This document shows positions 51,466 through 60,528 of a stretch of DNA of 64,000 nt, piece by piece. Origin of the DNA: Rhizobium leguminosarum (GTDB lineage Bacteria > Pseudomonadota > Alphaproteobacteria > Rhizobiales > Rhizobiaceae); assembly GCF_004123835.1 (NCBI RefSeq), contig NZ_MZMU01000018.1:248001-312000 (forward strand), given 5' to 3'. The notes below the pieces were generated by a model that was not told the DNA's origin, ran no database searches, and saw only the letters and a list, made by a program, of their open reading frames with translations. Every line of letters begins with the position of its first letter. The stretch's first letter is position 1. A program made the position numbers and the translations under genes.

Positions 51466-52226
51466 CCACGTCAGTTTCAGCACAGGAATTACAGACGATC
51501 CGGCTTTCGCAGGTCTGCAAGAGCTACGGCGACTACCCGGTCCTGAAGGACATCGATGCGCAGGTGACACGCGGCGAAGTCGTGGTCATCTGCGGGCCGT
51601 CCGGTTCGGGAAAATCGACGCTGATCCGCACGATCAATCGCCTCGAGGAGATCAACAGCGGATCGATCACGCTCGACGGGCAAGACATTCACGCCGCCAT
51701 GCGGGCAAAGGAACTCAATGCGCTGCGCAGCCGGATCGGCTTCGTATTTCAGAGCTTCAACCTGTTTCCGCACCTTTCGGTGGTCGAAAACGTGTCGATG
51801 TCGCCCATCCGGGTGAAAGGCGTGGCGCCTGATGTTGCCCGGGACAAGGCCCTCAAGCTTCTCGATCGGGTCGGCCTTGCCGACAAGGCCCGCGCCTATC
51901 CCGGTCAACTCTCGGGCGGCCAGCAGCAGCGGGTGGCAATCGCCCGCGCCCTTGCCATGGAACCGCCGGTGATGCTGTTCGACGAGCCGACCAGCGCGCT
52001 CGATCCTGAAATGGTCGGCGAAGTGCTGGCCGTCATGAAGAGTCTGGCGTCCGAAGGCATGACCATGCTCTGCGTCACCCACGAAATGGGTTTCGCGCGC
52101 GATGTCGCGGATCGGGTCTGGTTCATCGATGCGGGCCAGATCCTCGAAATGGCGACCCCGGAGGAATTCTTCAACAATCCAAGCCATCCCCGGGCTCAGC
52201 GTTTCCTCGCTGATCTCAGGCATTGA
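51462..52226 (+). CDS. Amino-acid-type ABC transporter ATPase (GlnQ/HisP-like)
   Basis: 254 residues. Walker A GPSGSGKST, signature LSGGQQQRVAIARAL, Walker B VMLFDEPTSALDPEMVGEV, H-loop CVTHEMGFARDVADRV. This is the standard PAAT ATPase. The ATG at 51462 overlaps the permease stop; longer in-frame starts fall inside the permease gene. Confidence 0.94.
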   Translation: MTTSVSAQELQTIRLSQVCKSYGDYPVLKDIDAQVTRGEVVVICGPSGSGKSTLIRTINRLEEINSGSITLDGQDIHAAMRAKELNALRSRIGFVFQSFNLFPHLSVVENVSMSPIRVKGVAPDVARDKALKLLDRVGLADKARAYPGQLSGGQQQRVAIARALAMEPPVMLFDEPTSALDPEMVGEVLAVMKSLASEGMTMLCVTHEMGFARDVADRVWFIDAGQILEMATPEEFFNNPSHPRAQRFLADLRH

Positions 52227-52257
52227 TACCAACCACCAAAAACAAAGGAGAACAGCA

Positions 52258-53094
52258 ATGAACTGGAAATGCCTAACCCTCACCGCCGCATTTGCCGGCA
52301 TGGCGGCCGCTTTGCCCGCACAAGCCGATCAGCTCGACAATATCATGTCGGCGAAAACCCTGCGCTGCGCGACTTTCGCCGACGTTCCTCCCTTCGCTTC
52401 ACCCGATCCGAAGACCCGCGAAATGGCCGGTTTCGACGTCGATCTCTGTGGCGCCATCGCCAAGGAATTGGGCGTAAAGGCTGAGATCAAGCCGGTTTCG
52501 GTCGAGGCGCGTGTGCCAGAGGTCAAGCTCGGCCGCGTCGACATCACCGTTGCCAACCTTGCCTATACTCTGAGCCGCGCCGAGCAGATCCAGTTCAGCG
52601 ATCCCTATTATCTCGCCAAGGAAATGCTGATCGTTCCGGCCGACGATGCCGGCAAGAAGAAGGCCGACTACGCAGGCCAGCGCATCGCTTCGACCAAGGG
52701 TTCGACCTCCGAGATGTCGATCAAGCTCAACAAATCCGACCCGCTGACCTTCCAGGATACCGCCTCGGCCTATCTCGCCGTCCAGCAGGGTAAGGCGCGC
52801 GGCATGGTGGCCAACACCATGACGACGACCAAGTTCGTCAATGAATCGAAGAGCAAGGGCAAGGAAATGCGGATGATCGAGGAGCCGATGCTGTACCAGC
52901 CGATCGGCATCGGCATGGCCAAGGATCAGCCGGCGCTGACCGCCAAGATCAACGAGATCCTTCGCAAGCTCGACACATCGGGCGAGATCAACAAGATCTG
53001 GGACAAGTGGCTCGGCCCGGATACCGAATACAAAATGACCCGTACCGACAAGGTCGTATCGCTCTCCGAGCTGAAGTTCGACCCGATCCCGTAA
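52258..53094 (+). CDS. Amino-acid-type ABC transporter substrate-binding protein
   Basis: 278 residues, family 3 (PAAT) binding protein. The signal peptide MNWKCLTLTAAFAGMAAALP ends AQA before DQLDNIMSAKTLRC. It contains MAGFDVDLCGAIAKELGV and the RVDITVANLAYTLSRAEQIQFSDPY ligand-binding stretch. AAAGGAGAA precedes the ATG. With an SDR and an RraA-like aldolase in the same operon, the ligand may be a carboxylic acid rather than a common amino acid (inference). Confidence 0.92.
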   Translation: MNWKCLTLTAAFAGMAAALPAQADQLDNIMSAKTLRCATFADVPPFASPDPKTREMAGFDVDLCGAIAKELGVKAEIKPVSVEARVPEVKLGRVDITVANLAYTLSRAEQIQFSDPYYLAKEMLIVPADDAGKKKADYAGQRIASTKGSTSEMSIKLNKSDPLTFQDTASAYLAVQQGKARGMVANTMTTTKFVNESKSKGKEMRMIEEPMLYQPIGIGMAKDQPALTAKINEILRKLDTSGEINKIWDKWLGPDTEYKMTRTDKVVSLSELKFDPIP

Positions 53095-53185
53095 GCCGAC
53101 CGGCTTCGGCGTCATCCACTGACAACGTCCAAACAAATTGAGACGGCGGGACATGCCCGCCGTCGGCCAACGATGGGAGGCATCC

Positions 53186-53860
53186 GTGATCCATATTAAA
53201 GATATCGCCGAACGGCCAAGCAAAGCCGATATCGACGCCGTTTCCAAATTTTCACCCGCGACGATCCATGAAGCCCAAGGGCGCCGCGGAGCCCTTTCCT
53301 CCCGCCTCAAGCCCGTCGACTATCGCATGAAACTGTGCGGTCCGGCCTTCACGGTGAAATGCGCGCCGCGTGACAACATCATGCTGCAACTCGCCATCAA
53401 CTACGCAAAGCCGGGCGATATCATCATCGTATCGGCCGGCGAGTACGAGGAGGCCGGATCCTTCGGCGATGTGCTTGCCAATGCTTGCCTTGCAAAGGGC
53501 ATCGGCGGTCTCGTGACCGACACCGGCGTGCGCGACACACTTCAGCTCAGGGAACTTGGTTTCCCGGTCTTCTCGCTCAGCGTCTGCATCAAGGGGACGG
53601 TGAAGGAGACCATTGCGGCGGTGAACGATACGATCATCGTCGGCGGTGAAATCATCCATCCCGGCGACATTATTGCCGGGGATGCTGACGGCCTTGTGGT
53701 CGTGCGCCGCCAGGAAGCGCAGGAAGTCGCCAGGCTGTCACAGGCCCGCGAAGATGCCGAGGCCGGCTATATCGCGGCATACAAGCAGGGCAAATCGGTC
53801 ATCGAGGTCAGCAATCTCGAACCAGTGCTGAAAGCCAAGGGCCTCGTCGTCGACATCTGA
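53186..53860 (+). CDS. RraA-like / 4-hydroxy-4-methyl-2-oxoglutarate aldolase-family protein
   Basis: 224 residues with the RraA/CHA aldolase fold: FSPATIHEAQGRRGALSSRLKP, GPAFTVKC, GDIIIVSAG, GGLVTDTGVRDTLQLRELGFPVFS and GDIIAGDADGLVVV. Catalytic members use an R-x-x-D pair (here GVRDT) with a divalent metal to cleave hydroxy-oxo-acids or decarboxylate oxaloacetate. The start is the GTG at 53186 after GGGAGG. Last gene of the operon; an aldolase or decarboxylase step acting after the SDR is plausible. Confidence 0.85.
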   Translation: MIHIKDIAERPSKADIDAVSKFSPATIHEAQGRRGALSSRLKPVDYRMKLCGPAFTVKCAPRDNIMLQLAINYAKPGDIIIVSAGEYEEAGSFGDVLANACLAKGIGGLVTDTGVRDTLQLRELGFPVFSLSVCIKGTVKETIAAVNDTIIVGGEIIHPGDIIAGDADGLVVVRRQEAQEVARLSQAREDAEAGYIAAYKQGKSVIEVSNLEPVLKAKGLVVDI

Positions 53861-53895
53861 GGCGACACCGCAATAGTTATCAGCCCTGCCACTTT

Positions 53896-53930
53896 ATAGG
53901 GCGGCTGGCCTTTCCGGCCAGCCGCCCTAT
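53896..53930. terminator. Strong bidirectional terminator
   Basis: A 15-bp perfect stem runs 53896-53910 against 53916-53930 (ATAGGGCGGCTGGCC and its complement) with the loop TTTCC. It lies between the convergent aldolase-like and LacI genes and is well placed to stop transcription from both sides. Confidence 0.85.
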
Positions 53931-53944
53931 GCAAACCGGACGGT

Positions 53945-54979
53945 TCAAACGCTTTCGGGCGTAATCGTTTCGAAGGGAACCACGCGCTGGAGGATGGTTG
54001 TGCTGTCGCGGTGTTCCAGCGCGGCGATCATCGTGGCGATCAATTCGTCCGATATCTGATCCAGCGGATGACACAATGCCGCCATGATCAGGCCTTCCGT
54101 CAGGCCCTTGCGCGTTTCCGGGCCGATGTCGCGGCAGACGACCCTGACCTTGTCCCGCTTTTCGACGGGTGCCTCGCGAAGAGCGCGCAGCACCCCGGAA
54201 ATTCCCCCTCCGACAATGAAAATGCCTCTGAGGTCATCGAGTTCGGAAAGCAGCTGGCTGACGATCCGGTAGGCTTCCTGCGGCTCCTCATGTGTCGGCC
54301 TGCTGTCATCCACCTGAAGATGGGGCGCGTGCTCGCGCATATAGGATCGAAAGCTCGCATCGGAGACATCCTGGCACTGATAGCGATGATTGCCGATGAA
54401 TACGGCGATCCGGCCCGGCATCGGCGTGGTCTGAGCCAGAAACCATGCGGCGGTCCGCCCGAGTTTCCAATTGTCGGTGCCGACGAAGCCGGCGCGATCC
54501 CGGGCGGACTGATCGGTTATATAGGCAACAACCGGCTTTCCCCTCTCCTTGAGGGATTGGATGGTCTGCCCGATCAACGGGTGGTCGCCAGCAATGACAG
54601 CAACTGCATCACAGCGTTTGCCAAGCGCTTCGAGACGATCTGCAATATTTTGTGGCTCGAGGACATCGACGAAATCGACCACAGCCACGACTTTCTCGTG
54701 CTGTCGTCTCGCGGCCGCCTCCGTGATCTTGGAGCCGAACAGCCGGTAGAGCTCACGGCTCGACTGCTGGAGAAGAAAGCCGAAACGATAATTCGGCAGG
54801 AGCCGCTGCCTGCGATCCTCGATCACGCCGCGGCCATAAAATCCAATCTCTTCCGCGGCATTTTGTACCCTCTCGATCGTTTCCGCACGCACTGCGCCGG
54901 TACCTCCGAGGATGCGGTTGACCGTGGCGATGCTGACGCCGGAGGCCTGGGCAAGATCGGCAATGGTCGGTCTCTTCAT
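53945..54979 (-). CDS. LacI-family transcriptional regulator
   Basis: 344 residues from the ATG at 54979 (MKRPTIADLAQASGVSIATVNRILGG), followed by a periplasmic-binding-like domain. In-frame ATGs at 54991 and 55033 are alternatives; none has a strong ribosome-binding site. It is divergent from the CUT2 importer at 55146 and is the likely regulator of the cyclitol locus, in place of the RpiR-type IolR found in many rhizobial iol clusters. Confidence 0.88.
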   Translation of the reverse strand: MKRPTIADLAQASGVSIATVNRILGGTGAVRAETIERVQNAAEEIGFYGRGVIEDRRQRLLPNYRFGFLLQQSSRELYRLFGSKITEAAARRQHEKVVAVVDFVDVLEPQNIADRLEALGKRCDAVAVIAGDHPLIGQTIQSLKERGKPVVAYITDQSARDRAGFVGTDNWKLGRTAAWFLAQTTPMPGRIAVFIGNHRYQCQDVSDASFRSYMREHAPHLQVDDSRPTHEEPQEAYRIVSQLLSELDDLRGIFIVGGGISGVLRALREAPVEKRDKVRVVCRDIGPETRKGLTEGLIMAALCHPLDQISDELIATMIAALEHRDSTTILQRVVPFETITPESV

Positions 54980-55001
54980 GATAGATTTCATTCCATTTTC
55001 G

Positions 55002-55031
55002 GATGAAATGAAATGATACATTAATTTCATC
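55002..55031. promoter_or_regulatory. Inverted repeat between LacI and the importer
   Basis: GATGAAAT (55002-55009) is repeated inverted as ATTTCATC (55024-55031); further ATTTCAT half-sites occur at about 54984. Candidate operator sites for the LacI regulator. If translation begins at 55033 this sequence would be coding, so the site also bears on the start choice. Confidence 0.45.
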
Positions 55032-55145
55032 AAAACGCAATAGGCATTCCATTTTCAGCAGTCAGTTGATACAAATATTCCAGCGAGTTGGGAGCCTTGC
55101 TTTGAGGAATTGTTACTCTCGACCGCCTTTTTGGGAGGAAATCAC

Positions 55146-56120
55146 ATGAATTTTTCAATGCGCGCCGTACGCGGGCTGCTGGCTGGCGCTGTTTTCGTTC
55201 TTGGCGCTTCTTCTGTCATGGCCGCGAATATTGCTGTCGTTGGCGGCAAGACCGATGACGAATTCTGGAGCCGCATCAAGAAGGGCGTCGATGACGCCCG
55301 GCTCGTCGTCGAGAAGAATGGCGGCTCCGTCAGCTATCTGCAGCTGCAGACCTACGACAATCTCGGACCTGACGCTGCCCAGCTCGTCCGCACGGCCATC
55401 AGCCAGGGCGTGACCGGCATCGTGGTGCCCGACTGGGTGCCCGAGGCAGAGGACGAGGCCATCAAGGCTGCCGTCGCCGCGGGCATCAAAGTCATCCTCA
55501 TGAATGCCGGCAGCATCGACAAAGCGCGCGAGCTTGGCGCGATCAACTATGTCGGCTCGGATGAATACACGGCCGGCAAGGCAGGCGGCGAATATTTCGC
55601 GTCCAAGGGTGCGAAAAATGTCATTTGCGTCAATACGGTCCCGGGTGCGGCAAACCAGGAGGCCCGTTGCAAGGGTGTCATCGACGGCATCGCCGCAAAG
55701 GGCGGCACTGGCAAGCAACTGCCATTGCCGGCGACCAGCTTCGGCGATCAGACGGCAATCGCCGAGGCCGTCAAGGCGACACTGCTCCAGGACGACACCA
55801 TCGACGGCGTCCTCAACGTCGGCGCTTCCGACGCCGATGCGGCTGCAAGCGGGATCGTTCAGGCGAACAAAGTCGGCAAGGTTGCGCATGGCACCTTCGA
55901 CCTGAACGCATCGGGGCTTGCCCGCATCAAGGATGGTTCGCAGGCCTTTGCAATCGACCAGCAGCCTTACCTGCAGTCGCTGCTGGGGGTTTCGCTTCTC
56001 GCCGCGCATATCGACTACGGCACCAACCTGCCGACCGCACCGGTGCTGACCGGCCCGGGCATCGTCGATGCGTCGAACATCGACGCCACCCTGGCCGGCG
56101 TCAAGGAAGGCGCTCGCTGA
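55146..56120 (+). CDS. CUT2 ABC transporter substrate-binding protein
   Basis: 324-residue periplasmic-binding-protein-4-type protein. Signal peptide MNFSMRAVRGLLAGAVFVLG then ASSVMA before ANIAVVGGKTDDEFWS. Typical motifs follow: GVTGIVVPDWVPEAEDEAIKA, VILMNAGSI, GGEYFASKG, AFAIDQQPYLQS. GGGAGGAAA precedes the ATG. First gene of the cyclitol locus. Downstream iol-type genes make inositol or a related cyclitol the best guess for the ligand (inference). Confidence 0.9.
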   Translation: MNFSMRAVRGLLAGAVFVLGASSVMAANIAVVGGKTDDEFWSRIKKGVDDARLVVEKNGGSVSYLQLQTYDNLGPDAAQLVRTAISQGVTGIVVPDWVPEAEDEAIKAAVAAGIKVILMNAGSIDKARELGAINYVGSDEYTAGKAGGEYFASKGAKNVICVNTVPGAANQEARCKGVIDGIAAKGGTGKQLPLPATSFGDQTAIAEAVKATLLQDDTIDGVLNVGASDADAAASGIVQANKVGKVAHGTFDLNASGLARIKDGSQAFAIDQQPYLQSLLGVSLLAAHIDYGTNLPTAPVLTGPGIVDASNIDATLAGVKEGAR

Positions 56121-56140
56121 TCGTTCGAAACGGGCTCCGG

Positions 56141-56159
56141 CCCGCGGGATATCCGCGGG
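56141..56159 (+). promoter_or_regulatory. Intercistronic hairpin after the binding-protein gene
   Basis: CCCGCGG (56141-56147) pairs with CCGCGGG (56153-56159), located between the binding-protein and permease genes. A likely mRNA stabiliser or attenuator, as in the other two sugar ABC operons of this window. Confidence 0.5.
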
Positions 56160-56231
56160 TCGAAGTTTATCGAGCGTGCGGACCACCGCGTCCGCGCGCC
56201 TGGAGATTCACGCCCAAACTGGGGTAGGCAT

Positions 56232-57230
56232 ATGAACAATCTTTCATTCGGCAACCTGTTGCGCCGTCCCGAGGCGGGTGCATTCCTCGGACTTGTCGGC
56301 GTCCTCCTGTTCTTCGTCGTATTCGGCAGCACCAAGTTTCTGGAGCCCGCCGGCGCCGCAAGCTGGCTCAACGTGGCCGCCAATCTCGGCATTATCGCTC
56401 TTCCCATCGGACTTTTGATGATCGCAGGCGATCTCGACATTTCGATTGGCGCGATGATCCCCGCCGGCTCCATGACGGTTGCGGTCCTCTCGGGCTACTA
56501 CGATCTTCCCATATGGGTCGGAATGCTCGGTGCGCTTGCCTTCGGCCTCATCGTCGGGCTGGTCAACGGCTACCTCGTCGTGCACACTGCCGTGCCTTCG
56601 CTGATCGTAACGCTCGGCACCCTCTTTGCGGTACAGGGCCTGATGCTTGGCACCTCGGTTCTCGTAACCGGCACGACGAGCGTGGCGCTGACGGCCGACC
56701 CCTGGGCAAAGTTCCTTTTCGGGCAGTTCCTGGGCGGATCGTTTCAGGTGATCATTCTGTGGTGGGTGGCCATCACCGCGATCTTCATCTTCTTCATTCA
56801 TTTCTCGCCTTACGGGAACTGGATTTTCGCGATGGGCGGAGACAAGGTCAGTGCCCGCAACGCCGGCATTCCGACGACCCGTCTGACGATGGTCCTCTTC
56901 GTCCTCTCGGCGATGAGCGCGTCCTTCGTGGGCATGTGTCAGGCCATTCTGTTCAATTCCGCGCAGGTTTCGGGCGGAATGACGTTCATCTTCAACTCGA
57001 TCATCTCGGTCGTCGTCGGAGGTGTGCTGCTGACCGGAGGGTTTGGGTCGGTGATCGGGATCTTCTTCGGCACGATCACCTTCGCCGTCGTCAACCAAGG
57101 CATCTATTTCACGACCTTCGACCGCAATTGGTCGAGCTTAATCATCGGCGTGATGCTGCTCGTGGCCGTCCTCATGAACAATACGTTCCGTCAGATGGCG
57201 CTGACCTATTCACCCAAGAAGAAGAAGTGA
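56232..57230 (+). CDS. CUT2 ABC transporter permease (RbsC-like)
   Basis: 332-residue permease with about ten hydrophobic segments. The BPD_transp_2 motif is IAGDLDISIGAMIPAGS; MGGDKVSARNAGIPTTRL is the coupling region. The C-terminus is basic (YSPKKKK). It lies 10 bases upstream of the ATPase start. Confidence 0.9.
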   Translation: MNNLSFGNLLRRPEAGAFLGLVGVLLFFVVFGSTKFLEPAGAASWLNVAANLGIIALPIGLLMIAGDLDISIGAMIPAGSMTVAVLSGYYDLPIWVGMLGALAFGLIVGLVNGYLVVHTAVPSLIVTLGTLFAVQGLMLGTSVLVTGTTSVALTADPWAKFLFGQFLGGSFQVIILWWVAITAIFIFFIHFSPYGNWIFAMGGDKVSARNAGIPTTRLTMVLFVLSAMSASFVGMCQAILFNSAQVSGGMTFIFNSIISVVVGGVLLTGGFGSVIGIFFGTITFAVVNQGIYFTTFDRNWSSLIIGVMLLVAVLMNNTFRQMALTYSPKKKK

Positions 57231-57240
57231 GAGCTGAGAC

Positions 57241-58053
57241 ATGGCTGGCCCAATTCTTGAACTTGAAAACGTCAACAAGTCCTTCGGCCCGATCGATGTG
57301 CTCTACGACATCACGTTGAGCGTCCATCCCGGTGAAGTGCTTTGCCTGCTGGGTGACAACGGTGCCGGAAAGTCCACCCTGATCAAGACCTTTGCCGGTG
57401 TCTACAAGCCGACGAGCGGCGCGGTGAAGTTCGAAGGTCAACCCATCGTCTTCCAGAATCCGCGCGAAGCCGCAGACCTCGGCATCGCAACGGTTCATCA
57501 GTTCGGCGGCACCTTTCCGCTGATGAGCATCGGCCGTTCGTTCTTCGTCGGGCGGGAACTGACCAAGGGCTTCGGCCCGTTTAAAATCTACGACCGCAAA
57601 GCCGCCAATGAAATCGCGGTCAAGGCCGTGCGCGAGTTCGGCATCACCCGCATCGACGATGGCGATCGCCTGATCGGCGGTCTGTCGGGCGGGGAGCGGC
57701 AATCCCTGGCAATCGCCCGAGCCGTCCACTTCGGCGCCCGGGTGCTGATCCTCGACGAGCCGACCGCCGCTCTCGGCGTCAAGGAGGCGGCGCATGTGCT
57801 GCGTATCGTCCTGGAAGCGCGCCGTCGCGGCCTCGCCGTCATTTTCATCACTCACAACGTCATTCACGCCATGACGGTGGGAGACCACTTCGCGGTGCTC
57901 ATCAAGGGTGCGAAGGCGGCCGATTTCCGCAAGGGCGAAAAGACGCGCGAAGAGATTACCGACCTGATGGCAGGAGGCGAGGCCATGGCCGAACTCGAAG
58001 CCGAAATCGAAGCGTACTCGACGGCGCATAGCGGACATCCCCCACCGGTCTGA
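57241..58053 (+). CDS. CUT2 ABC transporter ATPase (single-domain)
   Basis: 270 residues, one nucleotide-binding domain. Walker A GDNGAGKST, signature GLSGGERQSLAIARA, Walker B VLILDEPTAALG, H-loop ITHNVIHAM. The Q-loop region reads TVHQFGGTFPLMSIG, one residue different from the usual VxQD pattern. As at 3465 the double-domain RbsA architecture is absent. Confidence 0.9.
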   Translation: MAGPILELENVNKSFGPIDVLYDITLSVHPGEVLCLLGDNGAGKSTLIKTFAGVYKPTSGAVKFEGQPIVFQNPREAADLGIATVHQFGGTFPLMSIGRSFFVGRELTKGFGPFKIYDRKAANEIAVKAVREFGITRIDDGDRLIGGLSGGERQSLAIARAVHFGARVLILDEPTAALGVKEAAHVLRIVLEARRRGLAVIFITHNVIHAMTVGDHFAVLIKGAKAADFRKGEKTREEITDLMAGGEAMAELEAEIEAYSTAHSGHPPPV

Positions 58054-58145
58054 CCGACCGCCGCCGCGGATGAACTCCAGAAACTCTAAAGAGCTCGCCT
58101 ACCCCGGCGGGATGGCCCAGCACAATCATCGGACGGGTAACAGCC

Positions 58146-59051
58146 ATGAAGATTGCAATCGACCCCTTTATGCATCGCCACCTCTCACTCGAAGACTTGC
58201 CCTCGAAAGTGGCTGAACTCGGATACGAGTGGATAGAGCTCAGCCCGCGGGCCGATTTTCTCGAATGGTTCAAGGCGCCACGCGTGTTTCCGGCCCGCGC
58301 CAAGGCATTCAAGAAAGCGCTTTCCGATGCCCATGTCGGCATTGCCTCGATCCTGCCGATGTACCGGTGGGCCTCGAACGATGAAAATGAGCGGCAAGCT
58401 GCCGTCAAGCACTGGAAGCGTGCCATCGAGATCAGTGTCGAACTCGGCGTCGACACGATGAACTCGGAATTCGGCCGCGGCCCCCACCCGGACAAGGGTT
58501 CGTGCTACTGCTGCCATACCGGTTCCATGATCGAGGCCTGCGAAGACGCCTGGTGGCGTTCGATGGAAGAACTGGTGCCGATCTTTGAAAAGGAAGGCAT
58601 AAATCTGCACGTCGAACCGCATCCCGAGGATTGGTGCGAAACCCTGCAGCCGGCGCTGGATATCATCAGGACGGTCAACTCGAAGAACGTCAAGTTCCTC
58701 TATTGCGCGCCGCATACCTTCTACTTCGGCGATGACACCAAGGCGATGCTTCGGGAAGCAAAGGACGTGCTCGCCCATGTGCATGTCGGCGACACTTTCA
58801 ATCACAAGGCCTCTTCGGGGCTCCGCTACATCCTCAACCCTCCGGGCACGCAGGCCAGGGTGCATCAGCACCTGAACATCGGCCAGGGCGAGGTTCCCTG
58901 GGAAGATTTCTTCAGCACGCTGGCGGAGATCGGGTTCGACGGCATCATGACCGCATGCGTTTTCGCCTGGGAGGACAAGGCCGACCACTCCGGCAAGTTC
59001 ATGCGCGCCGAAATGCAGCGCTTCGTCGACAAGTACTGGACCGCGAAATAA
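58146..59051 (+). CDS. Sugar phosphate isomerase/epimerase, IolH-like
   Basis: 301-residue TIM-barrel protein of the IolE/IolI/IolH group. It begins MKIAIDPFMHRHLSLEDLP and contains YEWIELSPRADF, the metal-ligand candidates E in LHVEPHPED, H in CAPHTFYFGDD, H in HVHVGDTFNHKASSGLRY, and VHQHLNIGQGEVPWEDFF. The resemblance to proteins annotated IolH in inositol clusters is from memory. Lies 92 bases after the ATPase gene. Confidence 0.85.
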   Translation: MKIAIDPFMHRHLSLEDLPSKVAELGYEWIELSPRADFLEWFKAPRVFPARAKAFKKALSDAHVGIASILPMYRWASNDENERQAAVKHWKRAIEISVELGVDTMNSEFGRGPHPDKGSCYCCHTGSMIEACEDAWWRSMEELVPIFEKEGINLHVEPHPEDWCETLQPALDIIRTVNSKNVKFLYCAPHTFYFGDDTKAMLREAKDVLAHVHVGDTFNHKASSGLRYILNPPGTQARVHQHLNIGQGEVPWEDFFSTLAEIGFDGIMTACVFAWEDKADHSGKFMRAEMQRFVDKYWTAK

Positions 59052-59168
59052 CGCGCGATGCCCCTCTAGCGGGTCGCGATGCAGCCAGGCGATTGGCGCA
59101 AGCGACCGCGACCGGGTTCTGCCCGGAACGCTTAAACATCACAGACATCATTCCTGGAAGGACAGAAG

Positions 59169-60341
59169 ATGATCAACGGAGAAAGATCCATCGAGCGCCC
59201 CCTGCGCTGGGGCATGGTCGGCGGCGGCCGCACCGGGCAGGTGGGCTACAAGCATAGAACCGGCGCCCAGCGGGACGGCACTTACCGGCTCATCTGCGGA
59301 GCCTTCGATCTCGACGCCGAGCGCGGACGCGACTTCGGCACGAAGATCGGCGTCGCTGCGGACAGATGCTATGGCGATTATAAGGAGCTGATCGCCAAGG
59401 AGGCCGGGCGTGAGGACGGTGTCGAGGTCGTCTCGATCGCCACGCCGAACTTCACCCACTACGAGATCACCAAGGCGTGCCTGGAAGCCGGTCTTCACGT
59501 GATCTGCGAAAAGCCGCTGTTTTTCACCGTCGCCGAATGCGACGAGGTCGCCAAGCTGGCCGAAGAGAAAGGCCTGATCGTCGGCGTCACCTACGGTTTC
59601 ACCGGCCATCCGCTGGTTCACCAGATGGCGGCGATGGTCAAGAAGGGCATGCTCGGCGATATCCGCATCGTCGACATGCAATATTCCCACGGCTTCAACG
59701 CGGGCGACGATGTGGGCGCCGGCGAAGCCGTGAAATGGCGCACCAATCCCAAGACGGCTGGCCCGACCTTCGTTCTGGGCGATATCGGCACACACCTCTA
59801 CTATCTCTCCGAAGTGGTGCTGCCGCATATGAAGATCGAAAAGCTGCTCTGCGACCGCAAGGCCTTCATTCCGACCCGTGCGCCGCTCGAAGACCACGCG
59901 ACCGTTCTCATGCATTACGACAATGGCGCCCGCGGCCGTCTTTGGGTGTCCTCGGTGGATGCCGGGAATATGGGTTCGCAGTGCTACCGTTTCGTCGGCT
60001 CCAAGGCCTCCGTCGAATGGTCCGATTCCCATCCCGACCAGTTGATTTACGAAGTGCAGGGTGAACCGAACCGCACCTTGCATCACGGCATGCCCTACCT
60101 CGAAGAGGAAAGCCTCGCTTACGATCGCATGGGCGCGCTGCACACCGAAGGCCTGGGCGACAGCTGGGCGAACATCTACCTCTGGATCGCCCAGGCGATC
60201 GACGCAAAACGCCGCGGCGACGACGCCTTCCTCAAGGGCCATCACTATCCCGGCATCGAAGCCGGCACCGAAGGTGTGCGCTGGCTGGAAAACTGCGTCC
60301 GCTCGGCAGACGCAGGTTCGGCCTGGGTCGAGTTCAAATGA
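59169..60341 (+). CDS. Gfo/Idh/MocA-family dehydrogenase
   Basis: 390 residues. N-terminal Rossmann GMVGGGRTGQVGY, the EKP motif in VICEKPLFFTV and the catalytic-region GDIGTHLYYLSEVV with D and H as in inositol dehydrogenases. Likely oxidises the imported cyclitol or a derived inosose with NAD (inference from context). GGAAGGACAG precedes the ATG. A RIME1-type element follows. Confidence 0.88.
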   Translation: MINGERSIERPLRWGMVGGGRTGQVGYKHRTGAQRDGTYRLICGAFDLDAERGRDFGTKIGVAADRCYGDYKELIAKEAGREDGVEVVSIATPNFTHYEITKACLEAGLHVICEKPLFFTVAECDEVAKLAEEKGLIVGVTYGFTGHPLVHQMAAMVKKGMLGDIRIVDMQYSHGFNAGDDVGAGEAVKWRTNPKTAGPTFVLGDIGTHLYYLSEVVLPHMKIEKLLCDRKAFIPTRAPLEDHATVLMHYDNGARGRLWVSSVDAGNMGSQCYRFVGSKASVEWSDSHPDQLIYEVQGEPNRTLHHGMPYLEEESLAYDRMGALHTEGLGDSWANIYLWIAQAIDAKRRGDDAFLKGHHYPGIEAGTEGVRWLENCVRSADAGSAWVEFK

Positions 60342-60346
60342 TCGAC

Positions 60347-60457
60347 TAGAGCATGATGCCGAAAAGTGTGAGCGGTTTTCGGGCGACATCATGCTCTAAC
60401 CCTTTAATTTAGAACAGGATTCATATTTTAGACGATGCCTAAAATCATCCTGTTCTA
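60347..60457. repeat. RIME1-type intergenic element
   Basis: Two adjacent palindromes make up 111 bp: TAGAGCATGATG (60347-60358) with CATCATGCTCTA (60387-60398), and TAGAACAGGAT (60410-60420) with ATCCTGTTCTA (60447-60457). Length, double-palindrome design and sequence agree with the Rhizobium intergenic mosaic element RIME1 as I remember it. It separates the dehydrogenase gene from the next isomerase-like gene and could form stable RNA stems in the operon transcript. Confidence 0.85.
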
Positions 60458-60528
60458 GGGGCGCGTCGGATCTCCTCCATCCTCCTCCCAGGCGCGTCCC
60501 CGACACCCTTTTTTAGAAAGACAATGAC

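Noticed and set aside
59148..60392. 414-codon minus-strand open frame
   Set aside because: Antisense to the Gfo/Idh/MocA dehydrogenase with its EKP motif.
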